Counted from the first letter of the stretch, positions 47,053 through 61,195 are shown. The stretch is DNA of 64,000 nucleotides from Xanthomonas sp. GPE 39 (GCF_000963005.1 NZ_JZHZ01000007.1:1818848-1882847); one strand, 5' to 3'. A program made the numbers and translations. The notes: generated from the sequence alone by a model not told the origin.

Positions 47053-49230
47053 TCAGCGCAATTCACCCTCTTCGGATGAAGCACTGCGACGAGCACGCGC
47101 CTCAAGCGCTTCCCTGCCCTCGGTCAAGGCAGCATTGAGCGCCATTAACCGTGCCCTCCACTCACTACGTATCTGCCAATCGGCCATCTGCATCATTTCA
47201 CCACCGAGACTCGCCAGTCGGACCAAGCCCAGATTGCTGGCCACGCCCTTGATCGCATGGGCATGTTCGCGCAGACGCTCCCACTGTCCCGCGTCGCCAG
47301 CGAGCTGCATGCCGCCCAGGCACCCCTCGGCATCGTTGAGGCATTGCGAGATGAACTCGCGCTCGAATCCATCGCCCATCCCGAGCCCGGCCAATTCATC
47401 CAATACGGACGCGTCGAGCACGCCATCGGACACTCCGACAAGCGGGCGCATGGCGGGCTCATTGGCACGGTTCAAGCGGCCTTCTGCTGCGATATCGGCA
47501 AGCGTGTCCAATAGCCGGTTAGCAACCACCGGCTTGGCAAGAAAGCTATGCGCACCGGCCTGTTCGCAGCGCTTGATCGACTCGGGCGTGACGTCAGCGC
47601 TGAACATTACCACCGGCGTGCGCGGACCACCGGAATGCATGACCCGCAATTGCTTGAGCATATCCAAGCCGCTCATGTCCGGCATGTGCAGATCGACGAT
47701 CACCGCATCGAATTCGCTTTCGGCCAGCGCATCCAGCACCGCTTCGGCGCCATCGACACAGATGCTGCGATGGCCGGCCTTCTGCAGCATGCGCTGCAAC
47801 ACCATCCGGTTGGCGGCATGATCGTCTGCGACCAAGATACGCATGCTGCGCACGCGCGCCCGGTGACGCAGGAAGGGATCGGAGAACGCAATTACATTCC
47901 CTTTCGCATCGAACTCCTCGACCGCCGGCACATCTCTGGCAGGCGTGTCCGTCACTACCTTCGCCGGAACGCTGGCAGCCACGAATGGCAATTCGAACCA
48001 GAAATGGCTTCCGCGTGGGGTGCGCTCCTGATACCCGATGCTCCCCCCCATGGCCTCGACCAAGCCCTTGGCGATGGTGGTTCCCAGACCACTGCCTTCG
48101 TAACGACGCGTCAAGCCGACGTCGGCCTGTTCGAACGCATCGAACAAGCGTGTCCGCATTTCCGGTGCAACCCCGATGCCGGTGTCGAGAATATCGAATG
48201 CCAGACGCGTGGGCTGCTCCAGTTCGTTCCTGTGTAGGCGCACACGGATGTCGACCCTGCCGGTTTCGGTGAACTTGACGGCATTGCCAGCCAAATTGAG
48301 CAGCACCTGACGAATATGCCCGGGATCGCCGCACAAGTAATCCGGCACATCCGGCGCGACCTCCACGTAATAGCCCAGGTTTCTTACGCGCGCCTGCGGC
48401 TGCAGGATCAAGCTGATGCCCTCAAGCGTTTCGCGCAGCGAGAAATCGCGCTTGTTCATGCGCAGCTTGCCCGCCTCGATCGCCGAGATATCCAGCACCT
48501 CTTCGACCAATGCCAGGAGACTGCGTGCGGACGCCTGGATGGTGTTGAGGCACTCGCGCTGTTCCGCATCCAGCCGCGTGGTCGCCAAGACTTCGGTCAT
48601 GCCCGACAGGCCGTTCAACGGCGTGCGGAACTCATGACTCATATTGGCCAGGAAGCGGCTCTTGGCTTCGTTGGCACGCTGTGCTTCCTTGGTTGCCCGA
48701 GTCAACTGACACAGCAATTCAGACAAATACAGCGGCACAGCGAACAAGCCAATGAGCAGACCGACCCCCAGGCCGATGTTATGACGCCAATAAGGCGTCA
48801 CCAAGACTGTGGCGCCGAAACTCGCCACACCCATCGCCACCGCCAGATACAAATACTGATTGCCGTAGCGCAGGCCATTGCCGACCGTCACCCACATCAC
48901 CACGACATACATCCAGGCCAACGGCTCGCCCATGCCCACCATGGCAGCGGCAATCAGGCCGTAGTCGGCGATCATGCCGACGACCCGCCGCACATCGCAA
49001 CGCTCCGGACGCCAAAGTAACCAAGCCACAATGCAAACTGAAAGCAACAGCCCCGACGCAACGACGGCAACCACCTCCATATATTCACGCATGGGCAAGG
49101 AGGAACGGGGGCCAAGCAGCAACACGTAACCGAAGATGATCGAAATGACAGCGATACGCACCAGCGCCTGCGCGTGTTCGCTGTCCTTACGTTGAGCGAA
49201 GCGCTGTCTAACCCAGGCAATCCAGTTCAT
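47053..49230 (-). CDS. rpfC: Hybrid sensor kinase RpfC (DSF receptor)
   Basis: 725 residues, the length of the DSF receptor. Five hydrophobic helices (about 25-175) form the sensor region. The HisKA domain has phospho-His in FLANMSHEFRTPLNG (His199), then N box LLNLAGNAVKFTETG and GLGTTIAKGLVEAMGG. The receiver domain has MRILVADDHAANRMVLQ and phospho-Asp in AVIVDLHMPDMSG. The C-terminal Hpt domain has HAHAIKGVASNLG. ATG 49230 gives the RpfC N-terminus MNWIAWVRQRF; the longer open frame is upstream. It lies four bases after rpfG and is convergent with rpfF. Confidence 0.95.
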   Translation of the reverse strand: MNWIAWVRQRFAQRKDSEHAQALVRIAVISIIFGYVLLLGPRSSLPMREYMEVVAVVASGLLLSVCIVAWLLWRPERCDVRRVVGMIADYGLIAAAMVGMGEPLAWMYVVVMWVTVGNGLRYGNQYLYLAVAMGVASFGATVLVTPYWRHNIGLGVGLLIGLFAVPLYLSELLCQLTRATKEAQRANEAKSRFLANMSHEFRTPLNGLSGMTEVLATTRLDAEQRECLNTIQASARSLLALVEEVLDISAIEAGKLRMNKRDFSLRETLEGISLILQPQARVRNLGYYVEVAPDVPDYLCGDPGHIRQVLLNLAGNAVKFTETGRVDIRVRLHRNELEQPTRLAFDILDTGIGVAPEMRTRLFDAFEQADVGLTRRYEGSGLGTTIAKGLVEAMGGSIGYQERTPRGSHFWFELPFVAASVPAKVVTDTPARDVPAVEEFDAKGNVIAFSDPFLRHRARVRSMRILVADDHAANRMVLQRMLQKAGHRSICVDGAEAVLDALAESEFDAVIVDLHMPDMSGLDMLKQLRVMHSGGPRTPVVMFSADVTPESIKRCEQAGAHSFLAKPVVANRLLDTLADIAAEGRLNRANEPAMRPLVGVSDGVLDASVLDELAGLGMGDGFEREFISQCLNDAEGCLGGMQLAGDAGQWERLREHAHAIKGVASNLGLVRLASLGGEMMQMADWQIRSEWRARLMALNAALTEGREALEARARRSASSEEGELR

Positions 49231-49234
49231 CACG

Positions 49235-50371
49235 TCACACCCCCGGTCGCGCCGATGCGGTGGAGAATTTCTCGCAAACCACCTGCAGTTGCTCGCGACC
49301 GCGAAACAGCGCATCCACGCAACGTGGGTCGAACAGGCGACCACGTTGGGCGTAGAGATAGGCAAGTGTCGCATCCATGGTCCAGGCCTCCTTGTAGGGA
49401 CGCGGCGAAATCAGCGCGTCGAAAACGTCCGCAACGGCGACGATCCGCGCTTCCAGCGGAATCGCTTCGCCGACCAAGCCATCCGGGTAACCGCTACCAT
49501 CGTAGCGTTCGTGGTGACGCAGCGCGATCAAAGCACCAATCTGGATGAAGCGGTTTTGGCTGCCGCTAAGCAGTTCGTAGCCAATGCGCGGGTGCATGCG
49601 CATGACTGCCATCTCGTCCTCGCTGAGCTTGCCCGGCTTGAGCAGCACCGCATCGGGGATGGCGATCTTACCCATATCGTGCAGGCTCGCCGCCATCTCG
49701 ATGACCCGCACTTCATCCTCGGACAGCCCCAGTTGTTCGGCAATCAGCCCGGCCACATGCGCCATGCGCTCCAGGTAGGCACTGGTGCCGGCATCGCGAT
49801 ACTCGATGGCCCGCGCCAACCGCGACAGCGTCTCGCGCTCGCGCTCCTCCACTTCGCGCATGCTGGCCAGCAGACGTTGCTCCAGCGACATCGCGCGTTG
49901 CTTGATGTTTTCGCTCTGCAGACGCAGTTGCAACAGATTGTGGCAACGCGCGCGCAATTCGCGTGGGCGGATCGGCTTGACCAGGAAATCGATGACTCCG
50001 GCTTCCAGCGCGGCCTGGCGGATCGGCTCGTCGCCGACCACGGTGATCAGAATGATCGGGATATCGCGGTGCTTGGGCTGCCGCCGCAGGCGCCGCGCGA
50101 ACTCCAGCCCGTCCATTCCCGGCATGCGATAGTCGAGCAGCAACAGATCAACCTTGCCCACCTCGCACCAAGCCAGCGCGGCCTGCGAGTCGCCAAAGTC
50201 GCGCACACTTAATTCTGGCGCGATATCCTCGATCACATGCCGCAACATCGTGCGAGCGGATGTTTGATCGTCAACGATGACGATATTCAAACGATTATCC
50301 ATCTCTGCCGTCACCAGCGTGCGATCCCCATTCGAGGATGCTCCTGAGAGGCTTATGCTGGCATCATGCAT
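49235..50371 (-). CDS. rpfG: Response regulator RpfG, HD-GYP cyclic-di-GMP phosphodiesterase
   Basis: 378 residues, identical in length to the X. campestris protein. The receiver domain (about 25-145) has VDDQTSARTML, phospho-Asp in LLLLDYRMPGMDG and Lys in FLVKPIRP. The HD-GYP domain has the metal-binding AASLHDMGKIAIPD, HPRIGYELL and the signature HHERYDGSGYPDGL. Phosphorelay from RpfC on DSF binding activates degradation of cyclic-di-GMP and so virulence-factor and biofilm control. No rpfH lies between rpfG and rpfC, unlike in X. campestris. Confidence 0.96.
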   Translation of the reverse strand: MHDASISLSGASSNGDRTLVTAEMDNRLNIVIVDDQTSARTMLRHVIEDIAPELSVRDFGDSQAALAWCEVGKVDLLLLDYRMPGMDGLEFARRLRRQPKHRDIPIILITVVGDEPIRQAALEAGVIDFLVKPIRPRELRARCHNLLQLRLQSENIKQRAMSLEQRLLASMREVEERERETLSRLARAIEYRDAGTSAYLERMAHVAGLIAEQLGLSEDEVRVIEMAASLHDMGKIAIPDAVLLKPGKLSEDEMAVMRMHPRIGYELLSGSQNRFIQIGALIALRHHERYDGSGYPDGLVGEAIPLEARIVAVADVFDALISPRPYKEAWTMDATLAYLYAQRGRLFDPRCVDALFRGREQLQVVCEKFSTASARPGV

Positions 50372-50521
50372 CTGTAATTCTCCGCACGCGGCACAGCGCG
50401 TGCTACTGAGACAACGACGGGATCGCCAGGGCGCTGATCACGCCGGAACGTCCACTTCACTTCCTTTTGCGGGCAACCCCTGATGCAGAATGCCGCCATC
50501 CTGAGCTTTTGAGTATGGATA

Positions 50522-52039
50522 TTAAGCCTGAGGACGCATGTACGGGAATAGCAGGACGTCACGGATCGAAGCACTTCCGGTTAATAACATGACTAGACGA
50601 TCGATGCCAATCCCCAGGCCACCGGTCGGCGGCAGGCCGACTTCCAACGCCCGGATGTAATCGGCGTCGAAATGCATGGCTTCGTCGTCCCCGCCCTCCT
50701 TCGCCGCAACCTGGGCCTGAAACCGCGCTGCCTGGTCTTCTGGGTCATTGAGTTCGGAAAAGCCGTTAGCGATTTCCTTACCATTGATGAACAATTCAAA
50801 ACGGTCGGTATAACCCGGCTCCGTGTCGCTGGAGCGGGCCAGCGGCGACACCTCGACCGGGTGATCAGTGATGAATGTTGGCTGAATCAAGGTCGGTTCG
50901 ACCGTGGCCTCGAAGATTTCCAGCAGCAGCTTGCCCCACCCATAGGACGGTTTGGTGCGGATCTTCAGCCGCTCACAATGGCGTCGTAAGGCCTCGCGGT
51001 CGGTACAGTCGGCGGCGCTGATCTGCGGATTATGGTGGCGCACGGCCTCATCCATGCGCCAGCGGCGGAACGCCGGCTCCAGGTCGATGTCGACACCATC
51101 CCAGTGGACCTGGGTGGTCCCGAGGACGTCGCGGGCGACGTCGCGGATGATGCTCTCGGTCAGGTCCATCACCTCGTGATACGTGGCATAAGCCTCGTAC
51201 AACTCCATCATGGTGAATTCGGGGTTATGCCGGGTACTGACGCCCTCGTTACGGAAATTCCGGTTGATTTCGTAAACCCGCTCCAGCCCGCCGACCACCA
51301 GCCGCTTCAAATACAGCTCTGGGGCCACGCGCAGGTACAGGTCCAGATCCAGCGCATTGTGATGGGTGGTGAATGGCTTAGCCGTAGCACCGCCGGGGAT
51401 GTAGTGCATCATCGGCGTTTCCACTTCCAGAAAGCGGCGCGCATCCAGCCAAGCGCGCATCGCGCGGATGATCTTGGAGCGCTTCACGAAGACCTCGCGC
51501 GCCTCCGGCGACACGATCAGGTCCACGTAGCGCTGGCGGTAGCGCTGTTCCACGTCGGACAGGCCATGCCACTTGTCCGGCAATGGACGCAGCGCCTTGG
51601 TCAGCAGCCGCAGCGCGGTCGCCTTGATCGAAAGCTCGCCGGTCTTGGTCCGGGTCAGCCCGCCCTCCACTGCGATGATGTCGCCGATATCCCAGCCTTT
51701 GAAGGCATCGTAGGCGGCGCCCAGCGCATTGGCCTGCAGGTATAGCTGAATACGCCCGGACTCATCCTGCAACTGCACGAAGCTGGCCTTGCCCATGACC
51801 CGTTTGGCCAACAGACGGCCAGCCAGACGCAGGCTGCGACCCTGTGCTTCCAGAGCGTCGGCGGTCCAGCGCTCCAGGTCGGCAAACTCGGCCTGCACAT
51901 CGCCGGCGAAGTCGCTGCGGCGGAAATCGTTCGGATAGGCCACGCCCTGGGCGCGTAACGCGGCCAGTTTGGCGCGCCGCTCGGCGATAAGGCTGTTCTC
52001 GTCGACGGGAAGCGACGGCGCGGGAGTCTGCTCGGTCAT
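50522..52039 (-). CDS. lysS: Lysyl-tRNA synthetase (class II)
   Basis: Charges tRNA-Lys. 505 residues. The N-terminal OB-fold anticodon-binding domain (about 60-160) is followed by class II motifs: motif 1 [16 protein letters not shown], motif 2 [24 protein letters not shown] (as [12 protein letters not shown] and [13 protein letters not shown]) and motif 3 [17 protein letters not shown] 52039 gives the normal N-terminus. Located 97 bases after prfB, the usual prfB-lysS pairing, and 150 bases before rpfG. Confidence 0.96.
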   Translation of the reverse strand: MTEQTPAPSLPVDENSLIAERRAKLAALRAQGVAYPNDFRRSDFAGDVQAEFADLERWTADALEAQGRSLRLAGRLLAKRVMGKASFVQLQDESGRIQLYLQANALGAAYDAFKGWDIGDIIAVEGGLTRTKTGELSIKATALRLLTKALRPLPDKWHGLSDVEQRYRQRYVDLIVSPEAREVFVKRSKIIRAMRAWLDARRFLEVETPMMHYIPGGATAKPFTTHHNALDLDLYLRVAPELYLKRLVVGGLERVYEINRNFRNEGVSTRHNPEFTMMELYEAYATYHEVMDLTESIIRDVARDVLGTTQVHWDGVDIDLEPAFRRWRMDEAVRHHNPQISAADCTDREALRRHCERLKIRTKPSYGWGKLLLEIFEATVEPTLIQPTFITDHPVEVSPLARSSDTEPGYTDRFELFINGKEIANGFSELNDPEDQAARFQAQVAAKEGGDDEAMHFDADYIRALEVGLPPTGGLGIGIDRLVMLLTGSASIRDVLLFPYMRPQA

Positions 52040-52136
52040 GGGGAAAAATACGCGTGAGGAAAAGAAGAGGATGCGGCGGTGAATTTATATATGTGACGCC
52101 CGACAAATTCCCTGGCACGCGCCATCAGGCGACCGG

Positions 52137-53262
52137 TCAGGCATCGCTGCGTTTAGCGCCGGCTTCCAAACCGGACTTGAGGCTGGCCTCGACAAACTCG
52201 TCCAGGTCGCCATCGAGCACCTTCTGCGTGTCGCTGCGCTCGATGCCGGTGCGCAGATCCTTGATCCGGCTCTGGTCGAGGACGTAATTACGGATCTGAC
52301 TGCCCCACCCGATATCGGACTTGGTCGCCTCCACCGCATCGCGTTCGGCGTTGCGCTTCTGGATCTCCAATTCGTACAGTTTGGCGGCAAGCATCTTCAT
52401 CGCATTATCGCGATTCTGGTGCTGGCTGCGCCCGGTCTGGCAGGCGACCACAATCCCGCTCGGCACGTGGGTGATGCGTACCGCCGACTCGGTCTTGTTG
52501 ACGTGCTGACCACCCGCGCCGGAAGAACGGTAGACGTCGGTTTTCAGGTCGGCCGGATTGATGTCGATATCGATGTTGTCGTCCACTTCCGGGGACACGA
52601 ACACCGAGGTGAAACTGGTGTGGCGGCGGTTGTCCGAGTCGAACGGCGACTTGCGCACCAGGCGATGCACACCAGTCTCGGTCTTCAACCAGCCATAGGC
52701 GAAATCGCCCTCCACGCGCAACGTGGCGGACTTGATCCCGGCCACTTCACCGCCGGAGACTTCCATCAGCTCGGTCTTCCAGCCGCGCGATTCGCACCAG
52801 CGCAGATACATGCGCAGCAGAATTTCTGCCCAATCCTGAGCCTCGGTGCCACCGGCACCGGCTTGGATATCGACGAAGGCATTACAGCCATCCATTTTCC
52901 CGGAGAACATGCGCTGGAATTCCAGCTTCTCCACCTGCGTCTGGAAGCGCTCGACATCGGCCATCACCCCGTTCGCGGTGTCCTCGTCGTTCTCGCTCTC
53001 GGCCAATTCGAGCAATTCGAGCGACTCGTTGAGTCCATCGAGCACGTTAGCAATGCCGCCGACGGTCTTCTCCAGGTTGGCGCGTTCACGACCTAGGCCC
53101 TGGGCGCGCTCGGGGTCATTCCAGACGTCAGGGCTTTCCAGCTCGCGGGCGACTTCTTCTAGACGCTCTTTCTTGGCGTCGTAGTCAAAGAAACCCCCGT
53201 AGCGACAGCACCCGATCAGACAAATCGGCGATGCGGTGGCGGATGGGATTAAGTTCAATCAT
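52137..53262 (-). CDS. prfB: Peptide chain release factor 2 (needs +1 frameshift)
   Basis: Reads UGA and UAA stops. The gene is in two frames: codons 1-25 ([20 protein letters not shown], then LRGFL) end at an in-frame UGA, and a +1 shift continues with [12 protein letters not shown] to the end at 52137, about 374 residues in all. The tRNA-mimic motif SPF ([10 protein letters not shown]) and the peptidyl-hydrolysis GGQ ([17 protein letters not shown]) are present. The frameshift site is listed separately. It is the first gene of the prfB-lysS unit. Confidence 0.97.
53184..53199 (-). promoter_or_regulatory. prfB: prfB programmed +1 frameshift site
   Basis: The sequence CGGGGGTTTCTTTGAC holds a Shine-Dalgarno-like G run (53198-53194), the slippery CUU and the UGA stop followed by C, matching the autoregulatory site of bacterial prfB. 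The G run is CGGGGG with UUU next, rather than AGGGGG with UAU. Confidence 0.93.
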
Positions 53263-53422
53263 TGCGGGGTTTCCGGCAAACAAGAGGGCGATTCTAGCAA
53301 TTCCGGGTGCGCCTCTGCAGTGCCCATCTGGCGTTTGCGTGGCAAGACCACCCTGCCCGACCTGCGCATGGACGAGCTCCAACGCATTGAACTTGGCCAT
53401 ACATCGCGCACATCGCCGCGAC

Positions 53423-55159
53423 TCAGTCCGCCAAGGGCTGGCAAGACTCCACCACCAGTTGCACGGCATCGCCGCCACGATAATCGTCGGCGACCAGACG
53501 ATAAGCCACATGCACGCGGCGCCCTGGTTCACTGCCACGCCAACCATTGAAGTAAATCGCATTCAACGGTGCGCGAGAGCCAGCGTAGCGCAGGCTCAAC
53601 TTGAGATGGCGCTCCTTGAGCACGCGCCATTGCAGCACTTCGAATTCGCCATCGAATAGCGGCTCTGGAAACCCTTGCCCCCATGGCCCGCCCAGGCGCA
53701 GCGCTTCGGCGTGGCGATGATCCAACTCGTGCGGTTCCAGCACTCCATCGCTGAGCAACTCGGCATGCAGCAGTTGTGGATCCAGGCTGGAAAGTGCCTG
53801 TTCGCCGAATGCCTGCTCGAACTGCGCCAGCGCGTCCTGGCGCAGGCTCAATCCCGCGGCCATGGCATGCCCACCAAACTTGTCCATCAACCCAGGAAAG
53901 CGCGCCTCCACGGCCGCCATCGCATCGCGGATGTGAAAGCCGGGGATCGAGCGCGCCGAGCCGCGCAACTGCTCGCTGCCAGGCTCGGCAGGGGCGAAGG
54001 CGATCACCGGGCGGTGCAGACGGTCCTTCATCTTCGACGCGACCAGGCCGATCACCCCCGGATGCCAGTGCGGATCGAACAGACATACCGCCACCGGCGG
54101 CTGCTCGGGCGCGGCCAGCAACGCCTGTGCCACCACCGCCTCGGCAGCGTCGGTCATCTGCTGCTGCACCGCGCGGCGCTCGGCGTTGATCTCCTCCAGC
54201 GTCGCGGCGATCGCCCGCGCCTGTGACCAGTCCTCGCACAGCAGCAACGCGATGCCCAACGCCATGTCTTCCAGGCGGCCGGCGGCGTTGAGCCGCGGCG
54301 CCAGCGCGAAGCCGATGTCGCTGGCGCTGAGCCGCGCCGGATCGCGGCCACTGACTTCGATCAGCGCACGCAGGCCCAGACAACCTTCGCCGCGCTGTAA
54401 TCGGCGCAATCCAGCCGACACCAACGCACGGTTGTTCGCGTCCAACGGCACCAGATCGGCCACGGTACCGACCGCGACCAAGTCCAGCAGCACTCCCAGA
54501 TCCGGCGCGACGGTGCTAGCGGATGCACCTCGCTCACGCAGATGCCGACGCAACGCCAGCAGTACGTAGAAGATCACTCCGACGCCCGCGAGCATCTTGC
54601 TGGGAAAGGCATCGCCGGCCAGATTGGGATCGACAATGGCGTCGGCGAGCGGCAGCGTCAGCCCAGGCAGATGATGATCGGTGACCAATACCCGCCAGCC
54701 CAGCGCCTTGGCCGCGGCGACACCCGCATGGCAGGCGATGCCATGATCGACCGTGACCAGCAGGTCCGGCTGCAGCGGGGCCAATTCGGCCACCAACGCA
54801 GGCGATAACCCATAGCCATGCACCATGCGATTGGGAACCGCATGCAGCACCTGCGTGGCCCCGAGCAGGCGTAGCCCGCGCACGGCCACCGCACAGGCAG
54901 TGGCGCCGTCGCAATCGAAATCGCCGACCACCAAAATACGCTGCCCGGCCATGATCGCCTCGGCCAGCAGGGCGACTGCCGCGTCGATGCCGCTCAAGGT
55001 ATCCGGCGGCAGTAATTGCGCGAGTTTCGGCTGCGCCAGCAGCGTGTCGTGCGCGCCACGCGCGGCATAGATGCGACGCAACAGCGGCAGGGTGGCATCG
55101 CTCCATTGCCCGTCCGCGACCGCGACCGGCCGCCGGGTGATGCGCAACCCCGGGCTCAT
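53423..55159 (-). CDS. recJ: Single-stranded-DNA-specific exonuclease RecJ
   Basis: 5'-3' exonuclease of recombination and mismatch repair, 578 residues. DHH-family motifs: VVGDFDCDGATA, LLVTVDHGIACH, LVTDHHLPG and the C-terminal DHHA1 region with GHAMAAGLSL. ATG at 55159 overlaps the rpfE stop by ATGA; the open frame extends 13 codons further upstream but this start matches the overlap. It is downstream of rpfE and greA and 160 bases before prfB. Confidence 0.95.
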   Translation of the reverse strand: MSPGLRITRRPVAVADGQWSDATLPLLRRIYAARGAHDTLLAQPKLAQLLPPDTLSGIDAAVALLAEAIMAGQRILVVGDFDCDGATACAVAVRGLRLLGATQVLHAVPNRMVHGYGLSPALVAELAPLQPDLLVTVDHGIACHAGVAAAKALGWRVLVTDHHLPGLTLPLADAIVDPNLAGDAFPSKMLAGVGVIFYVLLALRRHLRERGASASTVAPDLGVLLDLVAVGTVADLVPLDANNRALVSAGLRRLQRGEGCLGLRALIEVSGRDPARLSASDIGFALAPRLNAAGRLEDMALGIALLLCEDWSQARAIAATLEEINAERRAVQQQMTDAAEAVVAQALLAAPEQPPVAVCLFDPHWHPGVIGLVASKMKDRLHRPVIAFAPAEPGSEQLRGSARSIPGFHIRDAMAAVEARFPGLMDKFGGHAMAAGLSLRQDALAQFEQAFGEQALSSLDPQLLHAELLSDGVLEPHELDHRHAEALRLGGPWGQGFPEPLFDGEFEVLQWRVLKERHLKLSLRYAGSRAPLNAIYFNGWRGSEPGRRVHVAYRLVADDYRGGDAVQLVVESCQPLAD

Positions 55160-56082
55160 GCGTGCAGATGTACCAGCGGACGACGCCACAGACGCCAACG
55201 TTGCGCGCCGGTGATACGCAAGCAGGTGCCGTCCTCGAAATCCAGCAGTAACTGTTGCAATTCGCCCTCGCGCAGCGCCTGCAGCAGTGGCTGCATCAGC
55301 TCACCGACAAATTGCTCAGGCGCGCGCAACTGGCGCAGGTCGATCAACGCATCAACGCGCGAGGCTTGCGCCTGCTCGGCGTCGATCCCGGCCGCCTGGG
55401 CCAGTGCGCACAACAGCGAATCGCGGCTGCGCACTTGCGCGTGCGCGGTGGCGACGGTGGCCGGCAACGCGCCACCGCCCCAGAACCACAGCGAATTGAT
55501 CGCCGGCTGGCCACGGGCGGCACGTTCGCGGTTCCAGGGATGTTGATGCAGCAGCACCTGCGCATCGGTCAGCAAGGCACGCCAGCGGCGCGCGTCTTCT
55601 CCCTGCGGCAGATGATCGAATAGATCCGCCCCCAGTACCTGCGCTGGAGCGGCGAACGCAGGCAGTGTGTGCCCAGGCGGCACGCGCAGATACCAGCGCG
55701 TGGGATCGGGCGCATCCAACGCCAGCCCGCCCTCTGCGAACAAGTCCTGCAAGGCCGGCAACAGCGCGTCCAGGTCCACTGCGTCGATAGGGAGCATGTC
55801 GCCATGCGCCATCAACCGCGCGCCCTGCATATCCGGCACCACATAGGCGGGGTCGGCACGCAACCACAGGCTGTCGCCAGCGTCACCGGCATCGCGTTGC
55901 CGAGTCAATGCGGCAACCGGCCAGGAGTCCATCGGCAAGGCGAAATGGCGGCGCAGCTGTGCTTCGCTGCCGGGTTGCAACTGCTCGCGGTCGGCGCGCC
56001 CGAAGGCGCGCGCCATCTCGCCGACGAGGACGACGCCGGCCAAACGGCTCCGCTCCGGCAACAGCACACTGGCGACCGCCAT
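55156..56082 (-). CDS. rpfE: RpfE-like protein (between greA and recJ)
   Basis: 308 residues, matching the conserved xanthomonad gene between recJ and greA named rpfE. The sequence has weak similarity to 2,3-bisphosphoglycerate-independent phosphoglycerate mutase-like proteins (for example WFWGGGALP and SRDSLLCALAQAAG). Its molecular function is not established. ATG 56082 was taken as start; it begins four bases after the greA stop, and its end overlaps recJ, so greA-rpfE-recJ is translationally coupled. No signal peptide or membrane helix is visible. Confidence 0.8.
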   Translation of the reverse strand: MAVASVLLPERSRLAGVVLVGEMARAFGRADREQLQPGSEAQLRRHFALPMDSWPVAALTRQRDAGDAGDSLWLRADPAYVVPDMQGARLMAHGDMLPIDAVDLDALLPALQDLFAEGGLALDAPDPTRWYLRVPPGHTLPAFAAPAQVLGADLFDHLPQGEDARRWRALLTDAQVLLHQHPWNRERAARGQPAINSLWFWGGGALPATVATAHAQVRSRDSLLCALAQAAGIDAEQAQASRVDALIDLRQLRAPEQFVGELMQPLLQALREGELQQLLLDFEDGTCLRITGAQRWRLWRRPLVHLHA

Positions 56083-56086
56083 GGCG

Positions 56087-56559
56087 TCAGCCCAGATATT
56101 GGACGCTGACGATTTCGTACTCGCGATGCCCGGCCGGCGCATCAATCCCGACGCTATCACCTTCCATCTTGCCGATCAGTGCGCGCGCCAGCGGCGAGGA
56201 GATCGCGATCAAGCCCAGCTTGATGTCCGCCTCCAGATCGCCGACTAACTGATAGCGTTTTTCTTCGTCGGTCTCCACGTCGGCCAGGGTCACGGTGGCA
56301 CCGAACACGACCTTGCTGCCGACCGCCAGCTTGCTGATGTCGATGACCTCGGCATGCGACAGCTCGCTCTCCAACTGCTTGATGCGACCTTCGATGAAAC
56401 CTTGCTGCTCGCGCGCAGCGTGGTACTCGGCGTTTTCCTTGAGATCGCCATGCGCACGCGCCTCAGCAATGGCAGTGATGATTTCCGGGCGCTTGACCGA
56501 TTTCAGGTGATCCAGTTCTTCGCGCAGGCGCTGCGCGCCTTGCAGGGTGATCGGGGCTC

Positions 56560-56563
<4 letters not shown>
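56087..56563 (-). CDS. greA: Transcription elongation factor GreA
   Basis: 158 residues. Stimulates transcript cleavage by backtracked RNA polymerase. N-terminal coiled-coil with the acidic tip in [18 protein letters not shown], then the FKBP-like C-terminal domain ending [20 protein letters not shown]. The start is GTG at 56563, overlapping the carB stop as GTGA, so greA depends on carB translation. Confidence 0.95.
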
Positions 56564-59802
<3,239 letters not shown>

Positions 59803-59905
59803 GGGGATTCTCAGTAAAGGCGATCCTGACGCGCCACGGGGGCACGCCAGGTGATCTGATGACGCCAGCAGTAACTCGGCAACGGCAAAACCGGCGCCGC
59901 GGCCA

Positions 59906-61030
59906 TCAGGCGGCGGCAGCCATCAGCGCAGTGAAACGATCAAACAACGGCGCCACATCGCGTGGACCCGGCGAGGCTTCCGGATGGCCCTGGAAGCCGA
60001 AGGCCGGCGCATCGGTCAGCTCGATTCCTTGGTTGGTACCGTCGAACAGCGAACGATGGGTGACCCGAACATGCGCGGGCAGCGAGGCCTCATCGACCGC
60101 GAAACCATGGTTCTGCGAGGTGATCATCACCTGCCCACTGTGCAGATCCTGCACCGGATGGTTGGCGCCATGGTGGCCGTGCCCCATCTTCAAGGTCTGC
60201 GCGCCAGCGGCCAACGCCAGCAGTTGGTGGCCCAGGCAGATGCCGAAGGTCGGTATCTTGCGTGCAAGCAGCTCTTTGATCGCGGCGATCGCGTAATCGC
60301 ACGGCGCGGGATCGCCAGGGCCGTTGGACAAAAACACGCCGTCGGGCTGCATCGCCAACACCTCGGCGACCGGCGTCTGCGCCGGCACCACGGTGACCTC
60401 GCAGCCGCGCTCGGCGAGCATGCGCAGGATATTGCGCTTGACCCCGTAATCGTAGGCCACGACCTTGAACTTGGGCTCGGCTTGAACGAAGACGTTGCGG
60501 TCCAGATCGAGCTGGCCCTCACGCCACGCATAAGGTTGATCGGTGGACACCACCTTGGCCAGGTCCATGCCCTTGAGCCCAGGGAAGCTGCGCGCCGCCT
60601 CCAACGCGGCGTCCACATTCACCGCACCGGCCATCAGCGCGCCGTTCTGCGCACCCTTCTCGCGCAGGATACGGGTCAGCTTGCGGGTGTCGATACCGGC
60701 AATAGCGACCACGCCACGCTGCGCCAGCCACTGCGGCAACGCCACCTGGCTGCGCCAGTTGCTGGGACGACGTGGCACATCGCGCACGATCAGGCCAGCC
60801 GACCAGACTTGAGCGGCCTCGTCGTCCTGCTCGGTGCAACCGGTATTGCCGATATGGGGATACGTCAGCGTGACCAATTGGCGCGCATACGACGGATCGG
60901 TCACGATTTCCTGGTAACCGGTCATGGCGGTGTTGAACACCACTTCGCCGACAGACAGGCCAGTGGCACCTACGGCAATGCCCTCGAATACGGTGCCGTC
61001 TTCAAGGACAAGGATTGCGGGTTGAGTCAC
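59906..61030 (-). CDS. carA: Carbamoyl-phosphate synthase small subunit
   Basis: Glutaminase subunit, 374 residues. The N-terminal CPSase domain has [10 protein letters not shown] and [18 protein letters not shown]. The class I GATase domain has the nucleophile in [13 protein letters not shown] and the His/Glu pair in [12 protein letters not shown]. Start ATG 61030. Followed by carB after 103 bases and preceded by dapB after 165 bases. Confidence 0.97.
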   Translation of the reverse strand: MTQPAILVLEDGTVFEGIAVGATGLSVGEVVFNTAMTGYQEIVTDPSYARQLVTLTYPHIGNTGCTEQDDEAAQVWSAGLIVRDVPRRPSNWRSQVALPQWLAQRGVVAIAGIDTRKLTRILREKGAQNGALMAGAVNVDAALEAARSFPGLKGMDLAKVVSTDQPYAWREGQLDLDRNVFVQAEPKFKVVAYDYGVKRNILRMLAERGCEVTVVPAQTPVAEVLAMQPDGVFLSNGPGDPAPCDYAIAAIKELLARKIPTFGICLGHQLLALAAGAQTLKMGHGHHGANHPVQDLHSGQVMITSQNHGFAVDEASLPAHVRVTHRSLFDGTNQGIELTDAPAFGFQGHPEASPGPRDVAPLFDRFTALMAAAA

Positions 61031-61195
61031 GAGGTTCGCCTTGGGGGAAAAGAGGAACCCTGCCCCATCAAAACTTGCGGCTGCAAGAAACCGCGAACGC
61101 GGCGCTTCTCCGGGTTCGTGGCGATGGGTAACAGGCGAGGAAGAATTCTACCGGCGCGCGGCGGTCCGCGCCAGCCGTTTGTGTCAAAACGCCGT

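Noticed and set aside
53137-53262. prfB as a broken gene
   Set aside because: The in-frame UGA lies exactly at the CUU-UGA-C programmed frameshift site.
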